A program made the translations under genes and the position numbers. A DNA stretch of 64,000 nucleotides from an uncultured Oscillibacter sp. (GTDB taxonomy: Bacteria > Bacillota > Clostridia > Oscillospirales > Oscillospiraceae), in assembly GCA_910588005.1 (NCBI GenBank), contig CAJUQM010000010.1:1-64000 (forward strand), written 5' to 3'. Under the pieces are notes generated by a model. It was not told the origin of the DNA and ran no database searches. It saw nothing but the letters and a program-made list of their open reading frames with translations. Position 1 is the first letter of the stretch; every line of letters starts with the position of its first letter. Shown in pieces: positions 59,086 to 64,000 of this stretch.

Positions 59086-60549
59086 TTATTCTTCCTCTTT
59101 TTTTTCTTCCTTCACAGTCTTTTTCGCCGTCTTTTTGGCGGTCTTTTCCTCGCCATCCGCAGCCTTTTTGGCGGCCTTCTTTGCCGTTTTCTTGGGCTTC
59201 TCCTCACCCTCGGCAGCCTCTTCTGTCTTGTCCTCCGCCTTCTTGGCAGCTTTCTTGGCAGCCTTCTTCTCCGGCTTCACGGCAACGGCGCTGTCCACCA
59301 CCACGGCAACAGCCTTCCGGCTGACAACCTGGTCTTTGACCTGGTCGGCCTGGATGTACTTCTTCACCATCTCCAGGTCCATACCGTACTGCTCCGCCAG
59401 TTTCTTAAACTCGTCCTCCACTTCCTCGTCGGAGGCCTCAATATTCTCGGCTTTGATAACAGCGGCCAACGCCAAATCCATCCGCACCTGACGGAGAGCC
59501 GGCTCCTTGGCGTCCTCCAGCAGCTTAGCCTCGCTGATGCCGGTCATCTGGGCATACTGGTCGTAAGGAATGCCCTGCTGGCCGATCTGCACCTTAAAAT
59601 TCTCCACGAACTGCCGGGCCTGATTCTCCACCATGGCGTCCGGAATCTCAGCGGTAATACCCTCGGCCACCTTAGACATCACAGCGTCTTCAAATTCCCG
59701 GTCAGCAGTTTTCTGCCGCTCCTCGGCAATCTTCTTCTTTAGATCGGCCTTCAGCTCCTTCATGGTGTCGAATTCACTGACATCCTTCGCAAATTCGTCA
59801 TCCATCTCCGGAACTTCCTTCTCCTTCACCTCGTGGCACTTCACCTTAAAGACCACGGCCTTACCGGCCAGATCTGCATGGTAGTCCTCGGGGAAGGTGA
59901 CGTCAATCTCCTTTTCCTCGCCGGCCTTCATTCCCACGACCTGCTCTTCAAAACCGGGGACAAAGCTGTGAGACCCCAGCTCCAGGCTGTGGTTTTCACC
60001 CTTGCCGCCGTCAAAAGGCTTACCGTCTAAAAAGCCCTCAAAGTCAATCACGGCGGTATCGCCCTCTTTGGCCTCCCGTTCCACGGACACCAGGCGGGTA
60101 TTCCGGTCGCTGAGCTGCTTGAGGCGCTCCTCCACATCGGCTGCGGTGACTTTTACCTCTTCCTTCTCCGCCGTCAGGCCCTTGTACTCACCCAAGACAA
60201 CTTCGGGATACACGGGAACCGTAGCCTTAAAGGTAAATCCTTCCCGGGTGGCGTCGCCCACCATCTCCACCGCAGGGTAGCCCACAGGCTGAAGCTCCCG
60301 CTCCTTCACGGCTTCCTCATAGGCATCGGGGAACGCAATATTGATAGCCTCCTCGAAAAACACCTCTGCGCCATACATGCCCTCAATGATCTTACGGGGG
60401 GCCTTTCCGGGACGAAAGCCCGGTACGTTGATCTTTCTGCGCATCTTCTGATATGCCTTTTCGATAGCGGCCTGAAACTCCGCCGCGCCGACCTCGATGG
60501 TCAGAGCAACCTGGCTCTTTTCAATCTTTTCGCAGCTTTTCACACTCAT
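59086..60549 (-). CDS. tig: Trigger factor with a lysine/alanine-rich C-terminal tail
   Basis: 487-aa ribosome-bound chaperone. The ribosome-binding domain has the signature VPGFRPGKAPRKIIEGMYG (about 42-60). The FKBP-type prolyl isomerase domain runs from EGDTAVIDFEGFLDGKPFDG to AGEEKEIDVTFPEDYHADLA (about 160-235), and a helical chaperone domain continues to ~424. The last 63 residues (425-487) are a low-complexity tail of KKAAKKA/KKTAKK repeats and Glu runs, absent from most trigger factors and similar in composition to histone H1 tails. ATG at 60549 follows GGAGGAG. It starts the tig-clpP-clpX-lon-engB series. Confidence 0.95.
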   Translation of the reverse strand: MSVKSCEKIEKSQVALTIEVGAAEFQAAIEKAYQKMRRKINVPGFRPGKAPRKIIEGMYGAEVFFEEAINIAFPDAYEEAVKERELQPVGYPAVEMVGDATREGFTFKATVPVYPEVVLGEYKGLTAEKEEVKVTAADVEERLKQLSDRNTRLVSVEREAKEGDTAVIDFEGFLDGKPFDGGKGENHSLELGSHSFVPGFEEQVVGMKAGEEKEIDVTFPEDYHADLAGKAVVFKVKCHEVKEKEVPEMDDEFAKDVSEFDTMKELKADLKKKIAEERQKTADREFEDAVMSKVAEGITAEIPDAMVENQARQFVENFKVQIGQQGIPYDQYAQMTGISEAKLLEDAKEPALRQVRMDLALAAVIKAENIEASDEEVEDEFKKLAEQYGMDLEMVKKYIQADQVKDQVVSRKAVAVVVDSAVAVKPEKKAAKKAAKKAEDKTEEAAEGEEKPKKTAKKAAKKAADGEEKTAKKTAKKTVKEEKKEEE

Positions 60550-60650
60550 GTCGTCTACTCCTCCGTTCATCGCCGGCTACAAGCCGGTGCGAATATATAT
60601 TCTACCAGAAGAATTTTGAAATTACCAGCCCTTTTTCCACTAATTTTCCA

Positions 60651-61337
60651 CTATTCGCAGATTTTTTTTGGTGCAAACCCCAGATAGTCGGCGGAGATCA
60701 GGGAAAAAACCGTCCCTTTTCGCTCTTCCTCCAGAGCGCGGCGGATCGCAGGGCCGTGGAGATGGCCGTAGCAGCATCTCTCCACACGGTACTTTTCCAG
60801 CTTCTCCAGGATTTCCGGGCACTGATAGCCCTGGTACAGGGGCGGATAGTGGAGAAAGCATAAAATAGGCCTCCCCCCCGCCGCCGCCAGAGACGTCTCC
60901 AGACGCATAACTTCCCGGTGCAGCACTTTGGCGTTGTGGGGCTTCTGCTCCTCCTCCAAAAACCATCCGCGGGTGCCGCAAAGGGCATACTCCCCATATA
61001 AGGCACAGTTGTTGTGGAGAATGTCCAGGGTATGGATCCCCTTCTCGTCAAAAAAACGGCGGAGCTTGGCGGCGGTGGTCCACCAATAGTCGTGGTTGCC
61101 CTTGATGAGATATTTCCTCCCGGGAAAACGGTCCAGGAATTTAAAATCCGCCTCCGCCTCCTCCAGTGTCATGCCCCATGAGGTATCCCCGGCCAGAACC
61201 AGCGTATCCTCCCCGGTCAAAATGGCCAGCCCCTCTTGAATCCGGGAGACGTAATCTTCCCAAGCCGGACCGAAGATCTCCATGGACTTGTCCACCGCCA
61301 GGGAGAGATGCAGGTCCCCGATGGCATAGAGGGCCAT
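60651..61337 (-). CDS. Metallophosphoesterase of unknown substrate
   Basis: 228-aa calcineurin-like phosphoesterase. The dimetal site reads YAIGDLHLS (about 4-12), LVLAGDTSWGMTLEEAEADF (about 46-65), YLIKGNHDYWW (about 76-86), FLHYPPLY (~159) and CYGHLHGPAI (~187). No signal peptide. Start ATG at 61337 with GGGAGGGG. Homologues are called YkuE-like or phosphohydrolase in Clostridia; the substrate is not known. Confidence 0.9.
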   Translation of the reverse strand: MALYAIGDLHLSLAVDKSMEIFGPAWEDYVSRIQEGLAILTGEDTLVLAGDTSWGMTLEEAEADFKFLDRFPGRKYLIKGNHDYWWTTAAKLRRFFDEKGIHTLDILHNNCALYGEYALCGTRGWFLEEEQKPHNAKVLHREVMRLETSLAAAGGRPILCFLHYPPLYQGYQCPEILEKLEKYRVERCCYGHLHGPAIRRALEEERKGTVFSLISADYLGFAPKKICE

Positions 61338-61359
61338 GTGCGCCCCTCCCTTCCGATAC

Positions 61360-61671
61360 TCATTCCCCCATCTGGTCGTCAAAGAGGATGGGGCTGCCGC
61401 AGCTCTTACAGCTGTCTGTTTTCAATCGGTTCAGCCGGACAGAGCTGCTCCGTCCCCGGTCCCGGCAGTTGGGACACCGGAGCCGACAGCGCCAAACCCA
61501 GCAGGACGCAAAGAACGGGAGAAAGCCCAATATCCCAATCCAGCTGGACAGCTCCAAAAGCCAAGGACTCCCGCCAACAGTCCGCAGGCACCATCCCAAG
61601 CCCTCCATGCCGAGGAAGGTGCCGGTCAAGCCCCAGAAGATCCGGGCGTGCTTCCGTTTCAGCCTTTCCAT
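61360..61671 (-). CDS. Zinc-ribbon membrane protein of unknown function
   Basis: 103-aa protein with two hydrophobic segments (about 10-27 and 36-58) followed by a zinc-ribbon-like C-terminal half with CRLRCPNCRDRG (about 60-71) and DSCKSCGSPILFDD (about 85-98). ATG at 61671 follows AGGAGG at 4 nt. It lies 22 nt upstream of the phosphoesterase gene and is probably cotranscribed. Region 61672-61883 before it has no gene I can support. Confidence 0.75.
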   Translation of the reverse strand: MERLKRKHARIFWGLTGTFLGMEGLGWCLRTVGGSPWLLELSSWIGILGFLPFFASCWVWRCRLRCPNCRDRGRSSSVRLNRLKTDSCKSCGSPILFDDQMGE

Positions 61672-61883
61672 GGGACCTCCTCCTATACTGTATCTCATCA
61701 TAGACAAAGGTTTTCCCTCCGTGGACGCAGCAACAGACGCCGCGCCGGCGGGACCACATTGGCGGAGAAACGCCCCCTTACCGTTGGAACACCGCAGCTC
61801 ATTCCTCCAGCGGGATGTTCCAATGCAGAGGCGCGCTCACCGGCGTTTCAGTGCATTGACCGCCAGGATCTCCTCTTCCTCAC

Positions 61884-63368
61884 TCACCTCAAAAAGTTCA
61901 GCACCACGCCGTCCATGTCCGGCTTTTCACAGGTGAGGTCAAAGCGGCGGACCTTCCCTTTGAGGGCCGCCAGACGGCGAGGCACCGTTACGCCGGTGGC
62001 GGCATTCAGCTGGTCCAACAGTTCTACGCCGTCTCCCTTCGGGATCTCCCCGATGGCGGTGAGGACATGGTTGCAAAATTTATAGGGGGAAGCGGTGGAG
62101 ACAAATACCGTCACGGTCTCATCGCCCGTCTCCTGCCGGTACTGCTTCATAACGCTGGCCGCCACAGCGGTGTGGGGATCGATCAAATATCCCTTTTTGT
62201 AATACGCCCCTATGGCGGCGGCAGTGCCAGCCTCATCGCAGCAGCCACCCCAGAACTCTTCTTTCAAAGCCGCCTTAATGGCATCCGAAACCTCGTATTT
62301 CCCGCTCTCCGCCAAAGCTGCCATGTATCCCCGGACCTCTCCGTCATCTTCTCCGGAGAGGTCAAACAGAAGCCGCTCCAAATTGCTGGACACCAAAATG
62401 TCCATAGAGGGACTCATGGTGGTATGGAAGGGGCGGTTGCGGTCGTAGACGCCGGTGCGCAGAAAATCCGTCAGCACATCGTTTCGGTTAGAAGCGCAAA
62501 TCAGTCTGCCAACGGGCAGTCCCATGCGCTTGGCATAGTAAGCCGCCAGAATATCGCCGAAATTTCCGGTGGGAACGCAGAAATTTACCTGATCTCCCAT
62601 CTCCAGCTTTCCATCCCGCACCAGATCGCAGTAAGCGGAGATGTAATAGACTACCTGGGGCAGAATGCGGCCCCAGTTGATAGAGTTGGCAGAGGAGAGG
62701 AAGAACCCCCGGCCTGCCAGAGTCTCCCGAACGGCAGTGTCTGAGAAAATACGCTTCACACCGGCCTGGGCATCGTCAAAGTTGCCCGCCACGGCGCACA
62801 CACCCACATTGTCCCCCTCCTGGGTAACCATCTGGGCCTCCTGGACCTTGGATACGCCGTCTTTTGGATAGAACACCATGATTTTTGTCTGGGGTACGCC
62901 GGCAAAGCCCTCCATCGCGGCTTTGCCGGTATCGCCGGAGGTGGCCACCAGGATACATGCCGTCTGATCCTCCCCCGTTTTACGCAGAGCCGCAGAGAGA
63001 AGCTGGGGGAGCATCTGGAGCGCCATGTCTTTAAAGGCAGAGGTGGGTCCATGCCACAGCTCCAGGCAGTGGGTCTTCCCGTCCAACGTCCGGACCGGGG
63101 CCACAGCCTCCGTGTCAAACTTGTCGGGACCGTAGGCATTTCCAGCGAAGGACAGCAGTTCCTCCTCCGTATAGTCCGTCAGATACAGTCCCATAATCTT
63201 TGCCGCCCGGGTCTGATACCGAGCATCCACCAAGCTCCGCAAAAACGCCTGACCGACCTGGGGGATGGTCTCCGGCGTCAGCAGTCCGCCATCCCGGCTC
63301 AGCCCCATTTTGATGGCCTCCGCCGCGTCCATGCGAAGGGATTTGTCCCGCGTACTGTAATATTTCAT
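61884..63368 (-). CDS. thrC: Threonine synthase
   Basis: 494-aa PLP enzyme converting O-phosphohomoserine to threonine. The N-terminus has MKYYSTRDKSLRMDAAEAIK and GGLLTPETIPQVGQAFLRSL. The PLP lysine is in LWHGPTSAFKDMALQMLPQL (about 107-126). ILVATSGDTGKAAMEGFAGV (about 142-161), CAVAGNFDDAQAGVKR and FCVPTGNFGDILAAYYAKRM follow. It is the longer (fungal-type/ThrC2) class by length. ATG at 63368 with GAGGAAG. No T-box or attenuator is visible in the 28-nt gap to yraN. Confidence 0.95.
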   Translation of the reverse strand: MKYYSTRDKSLRMDAAEAIKMGLSRDGGLLTPETIPQVGQAFLRSLVDARYQTRAAKIMGLYLTDYTEEELLSFAGNAYGPDKFDTEAVAPVRTLDGKTHCLELWHGPTSAFKDMALQMLPQLLSAALRKTGEDQTACILVATSGDTGKAAMEGFAGVPQTKIMVFYPKDGVSKVQEAQMVTQEGDNVGVCAVAGNFDDAQAGVKRIFSDTAVRETLAGRGFFLSSANSINWGRILPQVVYYISAYCDLVRDGKLEMGDQVNFCVPTGNFGDILAAYYAKRMGLPVGRLICASNRNDVLTDFLRTGVYDRNRPFHTTMSPSMDILVSSNLERLLFDLSGEDDGEVRGYMAALAESGKYEVSDAIKAALKEEFWGGCCDEAGTAAAIGAYYKKGYLIDPHTAVAASVMKQYRQETGDETVTVFVSTASPYKFCNHVLTAIGEIPKGDGVELLDQLNAATGVTVPRRLAALKGKVRRFDLTCEKPDMDGVVLNFLR

Positions 63369-63396
63369 CTGTGCTTCCTCACTTTCAGGAAAATTA

Positions 63397-63759
63397 TCAT
63401 CTAAACGCATCCTCCAGATACTCCACCCGGAGAATGCCGCCTTTTTCCACATAGACCTCCGCCACGTCAAACCGGGCGGAGGCATCGTCTAAACCGTTTT
63501 CGCCCAGCCAAGCCAAAGCGGCTTTGCGCAACCGCTCCTGCTTCCGGCCATCTACAAACTCCCGGGGCGATCCGATGGCTCCGGCGCTCCGGAGCTTCAC
63601 CTCTACAAAACAGACCATACCAGCCGGGTCCCTGGCCACCAAATCCAGCTCGCCAAAGCGGCACTTCCACTGGGCGGATAAAATCTCACAGCCCCTCCGC
63701 TTTAAAAACGCCGCAGCGGCAGCTTCGCCCTGGTCTCCGGCGTCCTTCGCCGTGCTCAT
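63397..63759 (-). CDS. yraN: YraN family (UPF0102) endonuclease-like protein
   Basis: 120-aa protein of the restriction-endonuclease-like fold: GDQGEAAAAAFLKRRGCEIL (about 8-27), then the D-ExK core FGELDLVARDPAGMVCFVEV with K at the next residue (about 35-55). Function is not established; some members bind or cut branched DNA. The start ATG at 63759 overlaps the rnhB stop (ATGA); the upstream in-frame ATG at 63777 lies inside rnhB. Confidence 0.93.
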   Translation of the reverse strand: MSTAKDAGDQGEAAAAAFLKRRGCEILSAQWKCRFGELDLVARDPAGMVCFVEVKLRSAGAIGSPREFVDGRKQERLRKAALAWLGENGLDDASARFDVAEVYVEKGGILRVEYLEDAFR

Positions 63760-64000
63760 AGCCGCCTCGCCTCCCATTTCTTTAAAAAGCTCTTCCGGTG
63801 AACCGGGCAGGGACCGTACCGGTCCAGCATCTCATAATGAAGCTTGGTTCCATAGCCCTTGTGCCGGGCAAACTGGTACTGTGGGTATCGCGCGTCCAGC
63901 TCGGCAGAGATATACCGGTCCCGGCTGACCTTCGCCAAAATAGACGCCGCCGCAATGGAGGCGCTTTTCCCGTCACCCCCTACCAGGGTCACATGAGATG
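63756..64000 (-). CDS. rnhB: Ribonuclease HII, 5' part cut by window edge
   Basis: The C-terminal ~80 residues of RNase HII, which removes RNA from RNA-DNA hybrids and single ribonucleotides. The visible part contains VGGDGKSASIAAASILAKVS, then RDRYISAELDARYPQYQFAR and HKGYGTKLHYEMLDRYGPCP with HRKSFL, closely matching the family C-terminus. The active-site DExGRG motif is upstream of the window. It overlaps yraN by 4 nt, a common rnhB-yraN pairing. Confidence 0.95.
   Translation of the reverse strand, partial: SHVTLVGGDGKSASIAAASILAKVSRDRYISAELDARYPQYQFARHKGYGTKLHYEMLDRYGPCPVHRKSFLKKWEARRL

Noticed and set aside
63369..63396. Possible T-box or threonine attenuator before thrC
   Set aside because: Only 28 nt separate thrC from yraN, too short for a T-box; no leader peptide seen.
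1..64000. Searches by eye for CRISPR arrays, tRNA/rRNA genes, transposases or phage genes
   Set aside because: No regularly spaced repeats, no cloverleaf or rRNA stretches, and no integrase or transposase-like proteins were seen.

Overview
The window is chromosomal DNA from an endospore-forming, low-oxygen Firmicute of the Clostridia. The best guess is the Oscillospiraceae (Flavonifractor / Intestinimonas / Lawsonibacter type). The evidence is a GC-rich (roughly 55-60%) genome that nevertheless carries a complete spoIIIAA-AH operon, a GerW/YtfJ-like sporulation protein, both PolC and DnaE replicases, HPr kinase, WhiA and RapZ/YvcK. Most genes lie on the minus strand. No rRNA, tRNA, CRISPR array, prophage or transposase was seen. 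Species-level placement is inference.

Layout, left to right. Positions 1-3.7 kb hold dxs (cut by the left edge), oapA, a ~630-nt non-coding RNA identified as OLE RNA, ispA and xseB; xseA follows at 3.7-5.0 kb. A small divergent XRE-repressor/71-aa-protein switch lies at 5.2-5.8 kb. nusB and an Asp23 gene (5.8-6.7 kb) and the spoIIIA operon (6.9-11.6 kb) follow. Region 11.7-15.2 kb holds an XRE/membrane-protein pair, a cysteine-rich protein of unknown function, a DUF3048 lipoprotein and a DUF4364 protein. Region 15.3-25.3 kb holds dnaE, whiA, yvcK, rapZ, murB, a ROK glucokinase and hprK. Region 25.5-32.3 kb holds an RsuA/RluB-type pseudouridine synthase, a D,D-carboxypeptidase, gerW-like, DUF2953, scpB, scpA, an M50 protease and an RluA-type pseudouridine synthase. 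Region 32.4-33.5 kb is a HAAS/DUF1700-like plus PadR pair. Region 33.8-38.3 kb is a polyamine ABC operon with a PotC-PotD fusion, then a FlK-like thioesterase. Region 38.3-50.1 kb holds ferritin and the polC-ispG-rseP-dxr-cdsA-uppS-frr-pyrH block. Region 50.3-53.6 kb holds a membrane-anchored XRE protein, an SLH protein and a DUF3795 protein. Region 53.9-60.5 kb is engB-lon-clpX-clpP-tig. The right end holds a metallophosphoesterase, a zinc-ribbon membrane protein, thrC, yraN and rnhB (cut by the right edge).

The most notable item is the OLE (ornate, large, extremophilic) RNA locus. Read on the minus strand the order is xseA-xseB-ispA-[OLE]-oapA-dxs, the gene order known for OLE RNAs. The 186-aa neighbour has membrane segments and the DxxxD motif (residues 111-115) expected of OapA. 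The RNA has its own near-consensus sigma-A promoter and several perfect hairpins. Isoprenoid functions recur in the window: dxs and ispA with OLE; ispG, dxr and uppS in the envelope block. Several accessory modules carry clear cis-regulatory architecture next to small DNA-binding proteins.
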